Of a DNA stretch of 35,457 nt, positions 15,996 through 25,390 are shown piece by piece. The notes under the pieces are model-generated. The model saw nothing but the letters and a program-made list of their open reading frames with translations. It was not told the DNA's origin and made no database searches. How positions within the stretch are numbered: position 1 is the first letter of the stretch; each line of letters begins with the position of its first letter. The DNA is from an uncultured Lachnospiraceae bacterium (lineage in GTDB: Bacteria; Bacillota; Clostridia; Lachnospirales; Lachnospiraceae), in contig CAOJQZ010000018.1 of NCBI GenBank assembly GCA_948441955.1, positions 1 through 35,457 on the forward strand, in the 5' to 3' direction. The position numbers were made by a program, and so were the translations under genes.

Positions 15996-17270
15996 CTAGT
16001 TATTTAACATCTCTATAAATGCGCTGACTCTTGTACGCAGCTGCTGTGCGTCGCTGTCCGTATAATCCGTTTCGATTCCAAGCACCGGTATGCCTGCTTC
16101 TTTCATCGCGCGCTCTACAAAATATCCCTCTGTATCATACAGGTTACAGAACTTAAGATTTACGTCTATAATGCCGTCAACCTTATATTCCTTTGCAAGG
16201 CGCAGAATGTCGTCAATTCTTCCGGCGTTAGGAGTAAAGCACGCACAGTTAATGCCCATATATCTCTCTGCAAGAGCCGTAATCTGTTCATCGACAGTCT
16301 CTTTACTCTCGTCAACCTGTCTCTCAAAGTAACGGGTACCTGTGCACATTTCTTCACAGACAACAGCTCCGCCGCTTGTCTCAACAATATTATGTAATTT
16401 CCAGTTCGGAATAGCAAGGGGTGTTCCCGTGAGCATAATACGCTTCGTTCCGGCGCCGAATACACTGACTCCGTCCGCCACTCTCTTTTCCAGCTCGTCG
16501 CACAGCTTGTTTGTCATCTGTGTAAATCTTCCCGGATCGTCGTAAAATGCAATCTGTGAAATAAGAAGCGCATCACATCCGCTGATCGGAATGTTCTCAC
16601 TCTTACGGGCTGCGTATAATCTCTCCAGAGCCTTCCTCTTGGCATTGATAAGTTTAATACTCTCTGCAAGCTTTTCTGCCGTCACTTTGTTCCCGGTAAA
16701 TTCTTCCACTACGTTTTTAAATTCTTCAATCTCCTCTGCCCAAGCCTTTACATCCTTGGCCCGTTTCATCTGAGGAAGATTCATTACATGCACTGGCACA
16801 TCCTCCGAAAGAATCTCCCATGCCTTTTTCTTTCCATCGCAGGTTGTTTCTCCAACATACATATCTGCAATTCTAAAAAACGGGCACGTTCTGTCGATTC
16901 TTGCGCCCACAGATGCCTTGATCAGCGGGCAGGTATTGGTGGGCAGCACCTTCTCCCCGCCCGGAACCCAGAACTGGGATCCCCCGCAGAGTCCTGTGGC
17001 GATGGCGTCTGCTGCAAATACAATTTCGTCCGGCACATATACGCAGAAGGTGCCGAATACCTTTCCTCCTTTTTTCTGATGCTCGATAAGCTCCGACGGA
17101 CGAATACCGTGAATATCTGCCACCACCATATTATAGTAATCCATTCCTTCCGGACGATTCTCCTGCGACAGATAGACATCACCAAATGCCTGCGGAAGCA
17201 CTGCACATAGCTGGTCATGGGTCTCCACGTCCATACCCAGGTCTTCCCACATTTTACGATAATCAGCCAT
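15996..17270 (-). CDS. 2-hydroxyacyl-CoA dehydratase / double-cubane cluster protein (DCCP)-like
   Basis: A 424-residue single-subunit member of the HgdB/FldB/YjiM family. Cys-containing motifs in order: GTFCVYVPDEIVFAA (C76), TGLCGG, TNTCPLIKASVG, DRTCPFF, TTCDGKKKAWE, then VVCEEMCTGTRYFE, INCACFTPN and LKFCNLYDTEG. The HgdB-type GTPLAIPNWKLHN segment is also present. Classical dehydratases need two different subunits; here there is only one, with one activase, which is the arrangement of the DCCP proteins described from Carboxydothermus that carry an [8Fe-9S] cluster. A strong GAAGGAGG site precedes the ATG. Substrate unknown; it may reduce a small molecule rather than dehydrate an acyl-CoA. 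Confidence 0.88.
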   Translation of the reverse strand: MADYRKMWEDLGMDVETHDQLCAVLPQAFGDVYLSQENRPEGMDYYNMVVADIHGIRPSELIEHQKKGGKVFGTFCVYVPDEIVFAADAIATGLCGGSQFWVPGGEKVLPTNTCPLIKASVGARIDRTCPFFRIADMYVGETTCDGKKKAWEILSEDVPVHVMNLPQMKRAKDVKAWAEEIEEFKNVVEEFTGNKVTAEKLAESIKLINAKRKALERLYAARKSENIPISGCDALLISQIAFYDDPGRFTQMTNKLCDELEKRVADGVSVFGAGTKRIMLTGTPLAIPNWKLHNIVETSGGAVVCEEMCTGTRYFERQVDESKETVDEQITALAERYMGINCACFTPNAGRIDDILRLAKEYKVDGIIDVNLKFCNLYDTEGYFVERAMKEAGIPVLGIETDYTDSDAQQLRTRVSAFIEMLNN

Positions 17271-17454
17271 TTTACTTTTCCTCCTTCGTGTTTCTTTTTT
17301 CGTAATTCAACTGTTCCCTTTTTCTCAAAAGAGTATATAATTACCGTAACATTTTTTATGGCTTTGGACAATGAGATCATCCAGAACATATTATTGATTT
17401 TTATTATGATTCATGGATATATATTTGTATTATCTATAAATCTTACAGCGTGTA

Positions 17455-18603
17455 TCACAGCAGATTTTTTATTCCATCTAAGCAGTCGTCGATTTCTTCC
17501 TTTGTATTTGCCATGCTAAATGCAAACCGCACGGTTCCCTGAGGATACGTGTGCAATGATTTATGCGCAAGAGGCGCGCAGTGAAGCCCTACCCTTGTCA
17601 TAACTCCATAGTCTGATTCCAGCCCGAAGGCTACAACCGCATTGTCCCTCTTCTCAAAATCCAGCGATACGACCGCTGTGCGTCCGCTGGTTCCCTGCCT
17701 TCCCACAATACGTATATCGGAAAGCTCCTTTATCTTCTCAATAAAATATCCGGCAAGCTCCATTTTCCTTCTATGTATTTCCTTCACTCCTGCCTTTTCA
17801 ATATAGGAAAGCGCCGCGTGAAGCCCGATAATTCCCGGAAGATTCATGGTGCCGCTTTCATATTTATCTGGAAGCTTTTCCGGCATGTCAAAGGAATCTG
17901 ACTGACTTCCCGTCCCCCCTGCAATCAATGGCTTCATCATGCTGTCCAACTCCTCAGATATGAGAAAGCCCCCTATTCCCTGGGGGCCCAGCAGCCCCTT
18001 ATGTCCGGTGAACGCAAGAAAATCAATCCCGCTGCCTCTCATATCTACAGGAAGAGTTCCGGCGCTCTGGGCCGTATCAACGGCAAAGAAAATGTGATGC
18101 CGCCGGCAGATATCACCGATCTCCTCCACCGGCACAACTGTCCCGCATACATTCGATGCATGGGAAACGATAACCGCCTTCGTGTTCGGACGCACAAGAG
18201 CTTCAATATCCTCCGGCTTCACTACGCCTTCCGTATCTGTTCGGGCTGTATCATAAGTAACTCCCAGATACTCCATCTGCCTTAGGGGACGCATTACGGC
18301 ATTGTGTTCAATCCCAGTCACAATAACATGGTCTCCTGATTTTAAAAAACCCTTTATAAACATATTCAGCGAATAGGTTATCCCTGGTGTAAACAACACT
18401 CTTTTCGAATCCTCTGCATGAAACAATCTGGAAAGCTGTTCTCTTGTATCAAGCACAATACCTTCCACTTCATAGGCCCCTTCATAATTTCCCCTGTTAA
18501 TGTTAAAAGCCCCCTTCGTAAGAAGCTCTGACATCGCTTCTGCCACGCCCGGAGCCTTTGGCCATGACGTACTTCCATTGTCAAAATAAATCTGTTTTCC
18601 CAT
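17455..18603 (-). CDS. Cysteine desulfurase-family aminotransferase class V
   Basis: A 382-residue PLP enzyme. PLP contacts: SHASNVCGT, DTAQSAG (Asp176) and the Schiff-base Lys202 in FTGHKGLLGPQG. The C-terminal VGLHCAPLAH holds the persulfide Cys. The pattern resembles the desulfurase subfamily first noted in selenium-dependent hydroxylase clusters rather than housekeeping IscS. ATG at 18603 with AGGG upstream overlaps the truA 3' end by 23 bp. A 184-bp gap with no gene follows before the DCCP-like gene; read-through is possible because no terminator was seen. It may load the neighbouring DUF3343 protein with sulfur. Confidence 0.93.
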   Translation of the reverse strand: MGKQIYFDNGSTSWPKAPGVAEAMSELLTKGAFNINRGNYEGAYEVEGIVLDTREQLSRLFHAEDSKRVLFTPGITYSLNMFIKGFLKSGDHVIVTGIEHNAVMRPLRQMEYLGVTYDTARTDTEGVVKPEDIEALVRPNTKAVIVSHASNVCGTVVPVEEIGDICRRHHIFFAVDTAQSAGTLPVDMRGSGIDFLAFTGHKGLLGPQGIGGFLISEELDSMMKPLIAGGTGSQSDSFDMPEKLPDKYESGTMNLPGIIGLHAALSYIEKAGVKEIHRRKMELAGYFIEKIKELSDIRIVGRQGTSGRTAVVSLDFEKRDNAVVAFGLESDYGVMTRVGLHCAPLAHKSLHTYPQGTVRFAFSMANTKEEIDDCLDGIKNLL

Positions 18604-19336
18604 AATCAATCCCTACTAACACTAAACCGTTGGGCGGTGCGGTTACACCGTCCGCCGTCCTCTCTTTTGCTTCTAATATATCTTTCACCCGTTCCGGAGT
18701 ATAAAAGCCGCGCCCCACACGGATCAAAGTTCCTGCTATAATCCGTACCATATTATATAAAAAGCCATTTCCCGTCACACGTATGGTAATATCCGGTCCA
18801 TCCGCCGTAATACGAATATCTGCAACCGTTCGCACTGTATCCGCGGCATTGGTTTTTATATTACAAAAGCTGGCAAAATCATGCTTCCCAACCAGATAAG
18901 CAGCGCCCGTTTTCATTTTCCCAATATCAAGAGGAAAGGAGACAAAGGTACTATACCGCCTTTTCAACGGATTCTGAATCTCATGATTATAAATATGGTA
19001 CTCATAGGTCTTGGTAATTTCCGCTCTATATCTGGGGTGCCAGTCAGACGGTACCTCCTCCGAACGTACAATCACAATATCCTCGGGCATACGCTGGTTG
19101 ATGGCATACGCCATACGCTCCGGAGGAATCCGGGACTCTGTGTCAAACACCGCCACATTTCCCAGCGCATGAACTCCCGAATCCGTCCGGCTAGCGCCGA
19201 TGATATGAATATCCTCACCGGTCAGCCTGCTGATTTCACGATTCAGCACCTCCTCAATTGTGATTCCATTGGGCTGAATCTGCCAGCCGCAATAATTTGT
19301 GCCGTCATAAGCTACAACAATTCTCACTCTTTTCAT
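18581..19336 (-). CDS. truA: tRNA pseudouridine(38-40) synthase
   Basis: A 251-residue pseudouridine synthase. It has the N-terminal YDGTNYCGWQIQPN motif, catalytic D52 in GASRTDSGVHA, and the C-terminal GNGFLYNMVRIIAGTL. It isomerises U38-U40 in tRNA anticodon arms. It follows ecfT as in most Firmicutes; the 42-bp palindrome at 19356-19397 lies in the short gap between them. GGAG lies 8 bases before the ATG. Confidence 0.97.
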   Translation of the reverse strand: MKRVRIVVAYDGTNYCGWQIQPNGITIEEVLNREISRLTGEDIHIIGASRTDSGVHALGNVAVFDTESRIPPERMAYAINQRMPEDIVIVRSEEVPSDWHPRYRAEITKTYEYHIYNHEIQNPLKRRYSTFVSFPLDIGKMKTGAAYLVGKHDFASFCNIKTNAADTVRTVADIRITADGPDITIRVTGNGFLYNMVRIIAGTLIRVGRGFYTPERVKDILEAKERTADGVTAPPNGLVLVGIDYGKTDLF

Positions 19337-19355
19337 ACAATTTTCTCCAAGTCCC

Positions 19356-19397
19356 AGTTGGGGACGTAGTAAAATTAATTTTACTACGTCCCCAACT
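19356..19397. repeat. 42-bp perfect palindrome, copy 2
   Basis: The same core as at 11611-11642, extended by AGTTG and CAACT arms so that every base from 19356 to 19397 pairs with no spacer. It lies 5 bp after the ecfT stop and 19 bp before truA. Confidence 0.95.
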
Positions 19398-19402
19398 ACA
19401 AT

Positions 19403-20227
19403 TCAGAATATCCATACCCTTAGCGGTACGTATCTTCCGATTCCGAACACTGCTATTACATAAACAATTACAACAATATAAGCAATTCTATCCTTCGTCC
19501 GGTAATGAAGGGGTTTCATCTTCGTCCGCCCTTCTCCTCCGCGATAGCACCTTGCCTCCATCGCCATGGCGAGGTCATTGGCCCGACGGAAGGCCGACAC
19601 AAACAAAGGAACCAGTATGGGAATCATGTTTTTTGCCCTCTGGATCATATTTCCGCTTTCAAGGTCTGCACCCCGGGCAATCTGGGCCTTCATGATTTTA
19701 TCGGTTTCTTCTAATAGTATAGGAATAAACCGAAGCGCAATGGACATCATCATCGCCACCTCATGGACCGGAATATGAATTTTGTTCAATGGATACAGAA
19801 GCTTTTCTATTCCGTCTGTCAACTCATTAGGGGTCGTAGTAAATGTCATAAGGGATGAACCAATAATCAGATAAATCAACCGGACTGCCATATATACTGC
19901 TGTCTGAAGTCCTCCTTCCGTAATGGTAAATATCCCTTTATGAAACAATACGTCTCCATCCCTTGTAAGAAACAAATTGAAAATAACGGTAATCATCAAA
20001 AGCATGATAATCGGCCTCAAGCCCTTTACAATATGTTTAAAGGGTACTCTCGAAGCCCGGATGACGCCTGCAAGAAACAGAGTGGCCACAAGATACCCTG
20101 GAATGCTTCTAAACAGAAATAAGGAAATGAGATACAATAATGTGGACACAAGCTTTACCCTTGGATCCAGCCTGTGCAGTATACTTTTTGCCGGATAATA
20201 TTGTCCTATGGTAATATCTCGAATCAT
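19403..20227 (-). CDS. ecfT: ECF transporter transmembrane coupling protein
   Basis: A 274-residue protein with several transmembrane segments. Near residues 185-235 it carries the two Arg-containing coupling-helix motifs, ARG in KAQIARGADLE and AMEARCYRGG, that dock on the two ATPases. Its start overlaps the ecfA2 stop by 4 bp. It forms the shared energising module for vitamin-binding S-components encoded elsewhere (none in this window). Confidence 0.96.
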   Translation of the reverse strand: MIRDITIGQYYPAKSILHRLDPRVKLVSTLLYLISLFLFRSIPGYLVATLFLAGVIRASRVPFKHIVKGLRPIIMLLMITVIFNLFLTRDGDVLFHKGIFTITEGGLQTAVYMAVRLIYLIIGSSLMTFTTTPNELTDGIEKLLYPLNKIHIPVHEVAMMMSIALRFIPILLEETDKIMKAQIARGADLESGNMIQRAKNMIPILVPLFVSAFRRANDLAMAMEARCYRGGEGRTKMKPLHYRTKDRIAYIVVIVYVIAVFGIGRYVPLRVWIF

Positions 20228-21078
20228 TTTCTCATCTCCAATACACGCATAATCTCGTCTGCCGCTTCCTCTACGGTTGTCACATCCACATTTACATTAA
20301 GACCCTGCTCTTTCAAATCATGCATAATATACGTCACCTGGGGAGCTGCAAGCCCAACTTCCTCCAGCTCCTTATAATGTGTAAATACTTTCTTCGGCTC
20401 GTCATTATACATCACCTCACCGTGATTCATCACAATAATCCGGTCTGCAAAGCGTGCGATATCCTCCATGCTGTGAGAAACTAAAATCACAGTCATGCCT
20501 GTCTGTTTATGCAGGAACGCAATCTGCTCCAGAATATCATCCCGCCCCTTCGGGTCAAGTCCCGCCGTCGGCTCGTCGAGCACCAATACCTTCGGTTTCA
20601 TAGCCAATACTCCCGCAATCGCCACACGTCTCTTTTGTCCGCCCGACAGTTCAAAGGGGGAGGCTTTATAGTATTTTTCCTTGAGGCCCACAAGCTTCAA
20701 AGCCTCAAGGGCGCGCTCTTTGCATTCTTCAGGCGAAAACCCCTGATTCTTCGGTCCAAAGCACACATCCGTCATCACATCCACCTCAAAAAGCTGATGC
20801 TCGGGATACTGAAACACAAGTCCTACCTCGCTGCGAAGCTCCTTCATATGATAGCCTTCCTGATAAATATCCTCCTCGTTATAATAAAGTTTTCCCGAGG
20901 CTGCCCGGATCAATCCATTCAAATGCTGAATAAGGGTAGACTTTCCTGAACCGGTATGTCCGATAATGCCTACGAATTCCCCGTCAGGAATTGTAAGATT
21001 AATATTCTTTAAAGCCTGCTTCTCATAAGCCGTACCCGGACTATATACGTAATTCAAATGCTCTAATCTAATTGACAT
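20224..21078 (-). CDS. ecfA2: ECF transporter ATPase A2
   Basis: A 284-residue ABC ATPase: Walker A GHTGSGKST, Q-loop LVFQYPEHQLFE, signature LSGGQKRRVAIAG, Walker B VLVLDEPTAGLDP and the switch His in ILVSHSMED. The extended C-terminal helical tail is typical of EcfA proteins. ATG at 21078 overlaps the end of ecfA1; a GTG two codons upstream is an alternative. Confidence 0.95.
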   Translation of the reverse strand: MSIRLEHLNYVYSPGTAYEKQALKNINLTIPDGEFVGIIGHTGSGKSTLIQHLNGLIRAASGKLYYNEEDIYQEGYHMKELRSEVGLVFQYPEHQLFEVDVMTDVCFGPKNQGFSPEECKERALEALKLVGLKEKYYKASPFELSGGQKRRVAIAGVLAMKPKVLVLDEPTAGLDPKGRDDILEQIAFLHKQTGMTVILVSHSMEDIARFADRIIVMNHGEVMYNDEPKKVFTHYKELEEVGLAAPQVTYIMHDLKEQGLNVNVDVTTVEEAADEIMRVLEMRK

Positions 21079-21914
21079 AAACACTTCACCAACTCTTCTT
21101 TTCTAAGTATCCCCTCCGGTATGTCAAGGCCCCGTTTCCGAAGCTCGTCCGCCAGAAGAGTTACCTGGGGGACATCCAGACGATAGCTCTTAAGCTCATC
21201 CACCCGTGAAAATATCTCCCGTGGAGTTCCTTCCATTACAACATGCCCATGGTCCATAACAAAAATTTTATCTGCATCAATAACCTCTTCCATATAATGG
21301 GTGATAAGAATTACTGTAACCTTTTTCTTTTCCCGAAGCTTCTGCACTGTCCTTAATACTTCTTTTCTTCCTACCGGATCAAGCATTGCCGTAGGCTCGT
21401 CAAGAACAATACATCTGGGTTCCATGGCCACTACGCCTGCAATTGCCACGCGCTGCTTCTGTCCCCCTGACAGCTTATTAGGAGAATGGTGCCTGTATGA
21501 AATCATTCCCACCGCCTTAAGGCTTTCTTCTACACGCTGCCATATCTCATCTGTTGGAACGCCCAGGTTTTCAGGACCAAATCCCACATCCTCCTCCACA
21601 ACTGTACCGATAATCTGGTTGTCCGGATTCTGAAACACCATGCCCGCCGACTGCCGCACATTCCATAGCTCCTCCGGCTCCTTCGTGTTTCTTCCGTCTA
21701 CCCACATGGTCCCTTCCGTCGGAACAAGGATGGCGTTCATATGCTTTGCAAGAGTGGATTTTCCGGAGCCGTTATGACCCAGAAGCGCAATAAACTGCCC
21801 CTCCTCTACATGCATATCTACTCCGTCAACCGCCCGGGACATTCCGATAACGTTACCCTCGTCATCCCGTTTTTCGTATTCAAATATCAGCTTTTCTGTC
21901 TGAATCATATCCAT
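21063..21914 (-). CDS. ecfA1: ECF transporter ATPase A1
   Basis: A 283-residue ABC ATPase paired with EcfA2. It has Walker A GHNGSGKST, Q-loop MVFQNPDNQIIGT, signature LSGGQKQRVAIAG, Walker B CIVLDEPTAMLDP and the switch His in LITHYMEE. I use the ATG at 21914 because GGAGG lies 10 bases upstream; the frame extends to 21971 without family similarity. It is not adjacent to the ribosomal protein operon that often precedes ecfA in Firmicutes; instead a glycan-cluster gene ends 116 bp upstream. Confidence 0.94.
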   Translation of the reverse strand: MDMIQTEKLIFEYEKRDDEGNVIGMSRAVDGVDMHVEEGQFIALLGHNGSGKSTLAKHMNAILVPTEGTMWVDGRNTKEPEELWNVRQSAGMVFQNPDNQIIGTVVEEDVGFGPENLGVPTDEIWQRVEESLKAVGMISYRHHSPNKLSGGQKQRVAIAGVVAMEPRCIVLDEPTAMLDPVGRKEVLRTVQKLREKKKVTVILITHYMEEVIDADKIFVMDHGHVVMEGTPREIFSRVDELKSYRLDVPQVTLLADELRKRGLDIPEGILRKEELVKCLCQLD

Positions 21915-21979
21915 AGATGCTATGCCTCCGTAGTTTAGAGCAGGTTGTATTCCAAATAGCTTGACCCGCATCTGCTCCT

Positions 21980-21985
21980 ATTATA
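21980..21985 (-). promoter_or_regulatory. Possible -10 element for the ecf operon
   Basis: A perfect minus-strand TATAAT lies in the gap between the HAD-like gene and ecfA1; the -35 region (TTCCAT at 17 bp) is poor. Confidence 0.35.
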
Positions 21986-22030
21986 CAGCATCAGCCTCCT
22001 AAATGGAATAGGATTTATTAATGAACATGC

Positions 22031-23995
22031 TTAAAGCAGCTCCGCAATATCTGTCATTCGATTAAAAAAAATGTCCTCCACTACAAGTGACAAAAAATCT
22101 TTGTCCTGAATCTTCAAGTTATGTATCAAACCCAAAAACACCTCGTCCAGCTTCTTACTCTGACAGTTTACGCCCTCTGGCAATAATTCCAGATATCTGT
22201 GAAAATAGTCCAATATTCCCTCCTGTGCACGCTGGAAGCATCTGATGTCTTTTTTCCGTCTCGTTTCCTCCATAAACAAAGGCCTCCCCCTATCGTCAAA
22301 CCCACGTATACAGGGATGGGGCGCGCTTAAAACAGGCTCTAATATATAGTAATTATCGTAGATATTACTGTTCTCTGTCTCCTCCTTTTTATAAAATGAT
22401 TCAATATCCAGCCCTTTGCCACTCATAAAGTCCGGCTCAAGCTGCAAAAAATAAAGGCCTCTTAAGTGATTATCAATCAGCCTCTGGACATACATCTGTG
22501 TCGTACCCTTTGCCACAAAATCAAAAAAAGCAATATCCCCTTCTTTCACCTTTATTGTATCTATATACGCACTGTACTTTTTCCGCTCCTCCGCAGTTTT
22601 TGCTAAAATATTCTTCCGGTATTTTAGCAGTCCCGCTTCCCTTTGTACTCCGTTCTCACTGTTTCCGGTTTTGTCAGACTCATCCTCCTCCAGACCGAAT
22701 CGTGTCTTCAGATTCTCCTCCAGCGTCCCGCTGAATTTCATGCTGTCTACATAAGCAATATCCCCTTCGTTTTCCACTCCCGCTCTTACCGCAGCAGTTC
22801 TTGAGGTTTGAAAATAAACAGGTTCTGCGCCTTCATCCAGCAACTGATACATCTGCTTAAGAAGATACCCGTCTCGTGCACAAAACCAGATATTTTGACT
22901 CCCGTACTTTTTCACCTGCTCTCTAAACCAGAAAACGAAATCCGTAATAACAGGCGCACAAAGCAGATATCCAATATCATACGCATCCTGAAGACAAATC
23001 TGTCTCTCCTTTGTTTCAAACTGAAACGGATCGTTGAATATCCTTGCTGTAAAAAGTCCAATCTTCAAACGCTCCTGAAGCTCCTTCATATGACGCTCCA
23101 TACCCATATATCCGGCCGCCTCCAGCAATTCCTCTGAACTGAATATATGATAGGTGCACATTCCGTTTTTAGACGCCGTCTCAATATCTGCCACAAGATC
23201 ATCTCCTATATGCAGATATTTTCTATCTCCTTCCTTATACTTCAGCCTTCGAAAAAGCTTCTGCCGCTTCCCCGTATTATGCTCGCAGGAAACAAGGAGG
23301 CCTGTGTATCCTGTCAGATGACATTTCCTTAATATTTCTCTGATCTGAGCCTGCCGGTAATAAGTATCTGTCACAATGTAAACTGTCTTTCCCTGTTCGA
23401 TACAATACGAAAAAACATCACATACCGCTTGTCTTGGTATAAGCGTACGGAAATCAATCCTCCACTCCATTTCCGCGAGTTCCGCAGATGTAGCGGGCAC
23501 GCCCTCTGTATTTTTTAAGAATTCAAAAATGTCAGAAGAGGACAGCACCTCACGCATAATAAGGGTATCAAACAGGTCAAAGCTTACAACCTCTGCCTGT
23601 GCAATCCTGCGGTACAATTCTTCACGCGTGTTCCCTGCCGTCTCTGAAAAATCATAAGCAGCCTGTCTGCTCTCCAGAAGATCCTTCCCTCTGATATCGA
23701 GAAGTACAATCCCATTCTTCCGGCAGGCATCTCCAATCTTTCCGGCAATGACTCTGCAGGAGCCCGGACGGGCGACAACAATAATCAGTTCCACCCTCTC
23801 TTCCAGCGCCTGTCCAAAAGACAATATACGTTTTCCATAAAGCTTCCCCTTCTCTCGAAAGCTATCCAGCAGACCTATGATCTCCATTCTGTCCTTCAAC
23901 CAAAAAAGGGCCTTCTCTGTTTCTGTACCCAGACCATATAAAGCTGCTTTACTGCCCTTATATTCCTGGAACAATTCTTCCTTTCTTTTTTCCAT
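22031..23995 (-). CDS. Multidomain HAD-like protein of glycan clusters (COG5610-like)
   Basis: A 654-residue protein. Residues 1 to about 110 form a small Rossmann-like module (AALYGLGTETEKALFWL, then LIIVVARPG). A HAD-type region follows with motif I SFDLFDTLIMR (about 137-147), YIVTDTYY and HIGDDLVADIETA. The C-terminal half contains IWFCARDGYLLKQMYQLL and FFDFVAKGTTQMYVQRL. This layout matches large predicted HAD hydrolases found in capsule, O-antigen and surface-glycan loci, whose activity is not established. Its ATG overlaps the stop of the upstream glycosyltransferase (TGATG), so translation should be coupled. Last gene of the cluster. Exact reaction unknown. Confidence 0.8.
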   Translation of the reverse strand: MEKRKEELFQEYKGSKAALYGLGTETEKALFWLKDRMEIIGLLDSFREKGKLYGKRILSFGQALEERVELIIVVARPGSCRVIAGKIGDACRKNGIVLLDIRGKDLLESRQAAYDFSETAGNTREELYRRIAQAEVVSFDLFDTLIMREVLSSSDIFEFLKNTEGVPATSAELAEMEWRIDFRTLIPRQAVCDVFSYCIEQGKTVYIVTDTYYRQAQIREILRKCHLTGYTGLLVSCEHNTGKRQKLFRRLKYKEGDRKYLHIGDDLVADIETASKNGMCTYHIFSSEELLEAAGYMGMERHMKELQERLKIGLFTARIFNDPFQFETKERQICLQDAYDIGYLLCAPVITDFVFWFREQVKKYGSQNIWFCARDGYLLKQMYQLLDEGAEPVYFQTSRTAAVRAGVENEGDIAYVDSMKFSGTLEENLKTRFGLEEDESDKTGNSENGVQREAGLLKYRKNILAKTAEERKKYSAYIDTIKVKEGDIAFFDFVAKGTTQMYVQRLIDNHLRGLYFLQLEPDFMSGKGLDIESFYKKEETENSNIYDNYYILEPVLSAPHPCIRGFDDRGRPLFMEETRRKKDIRCFQRAQEGILDYFHRYLELLPEGVNCQSKKLDEVFLGLIHNLKIQDKDFLSLVVEDIFFNRMTDIAELL

Positions 23996-25368
23996 CAAAA
24001 ATCTATATCCTCCACAAGATCCATAAAGCGTTTTTCAAATGCCTCCATAGAGAAATATTTTTCAAATATCTTTCGGGCATTTCTTCCCATCTGTTTCTGA
24101 TTAAATTCTCCCCGGATGCATTTCTCCATCATTTCTGTAAGACATGTAATATTCCCGCATGGAAATACAATTCCATCTATTCCATTCTTTATATAATCCG
24201 CCGTACCTGCCGCATCTGAAATAAGGCAGGGGATTCCATACAGCATCGCTTCAGCAGCTACTGTCGGCATGGGATCCTCCCTGGACGGACATACAAGCCA
24301 GTCCGTATGCCTTAATATAGAATCTATTTTCTCTCTGTCTACCGGTCCGGCAATTATTATCTCGGGAATATTCTGTGAATCTGCCATAATCTCCCTGGCC
24401 ATCAGCGAAGTATTCTGCCCGACAAAAAAACTTCGCTTCTCTGCGTATCTCCGGTTTTAGATGCTCACCGCCTCAAAAAGGATATCCTGTCCTTTCCGGT
24501 ATTCTATATAACCGATTACAGTAAAACAGACTTTATCTGTCTGTATCCTGCCTGACCTTTTCATAATATCCTCTACACCATAGAGCAGGCTTTCCACATG
24601 AAAATCGTCCCGAAATGACTTTACTGCCCTTTCCGGTATGGGACTCACGCTCCAGATCCTCATATTATCTGTTACAAGCCTGTCCATCACTTCACCTCTT
24701 ACCCCGTCATAAAAAAACAAGGCGTCATGAAGCCACCATGCAACTGGTACTTTTATGTCCCGCTGGGACAGAAATACATGGAAATTCATTGTATTACAGA
24801 TAAGAAGCTCGTATTCCTTTACCCATTCTGACTCCTCCATTGTCCGAACCATTAAATTCTCGTCTATAATTACAGGTATCCTTTTCCTGATAAGCGCAGC
24901 TCGAAGAGGGCCGTCTATCATAGAGGCAAATACTGCATAATATCCCCTTTTTATCAGTGTCTGTGCCGCGTGATATAACGCAAGGGCCGGCCCTCCAAAC
25001 GTGAGATCCTGACTTAACAGCAAAATTTTCTTTTTTTTCTTTTGCCTTTCTATTCCGTAACATCGAAGCTCCTTTTTTATCAGGGTACTGCAAAGCAGAC
25101 GGTTTAGATCAAAGAAATGATAGATCTTACCATCCGGAACCCCCAGCTTAACCAATTGTCTTTTCATGTCTCTTACGTAAAAGCTCAGGATAATGACCGC
25201 ATCAAATGCATATTCAAAAATATCCTCCGGAGATATGACGAAAATACCGTCTATGCGGTAGCCCTGTTTCTCTTCTGAATTATCAATCAAGGCAGATATA
25301 TCCTTTTTCTCAAACCAGATTTTGTAACGGTTATAATATTCCCCTGTACCAAAAAGTAAAAATTTCAT
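23995..25368 (-). pseudogene. Glycosyltransferase family 4 gene interrupted by an in-frame TAA
   Basis: Two frames in the same phase make one protein of about 457 residues. The first part has a Rossmann-like module (FLLFGTGEYYNRY), a basic linker, then a GT-B N-terminal domain (ILLLSQDLTFGGPALALYHAA) and ends at GQDILFEAVSI. A TAA (24457-24459) follows, then NRRYAEKRSFFVGQNTSLMARE in phase, leading into the GT4 donor-binding domain with VCPSREDPMPTVAAEAMLYGIP and the EX7E-type motif. The stop replaces a residue in the helix after EAV; TTA to TAA is a one-base change. No frameshift is needed. Either a recent nonsense mutation, or separately translated halves. Confidence 0.82.
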
Positions 25369-25390
25369 CTGTCAAAATCCACCGCCTTTC

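Noticed and set aside
15996..17270. Classical two-subunit 2-hydroxyacyl-CoA dehydratase
   Set aside because: Only one large subunit is encoded and no CoA transferase or acyl-CoA dehydrogenase gene is adjacent, so the single-subunit DCCP-like interpretation is preferred.
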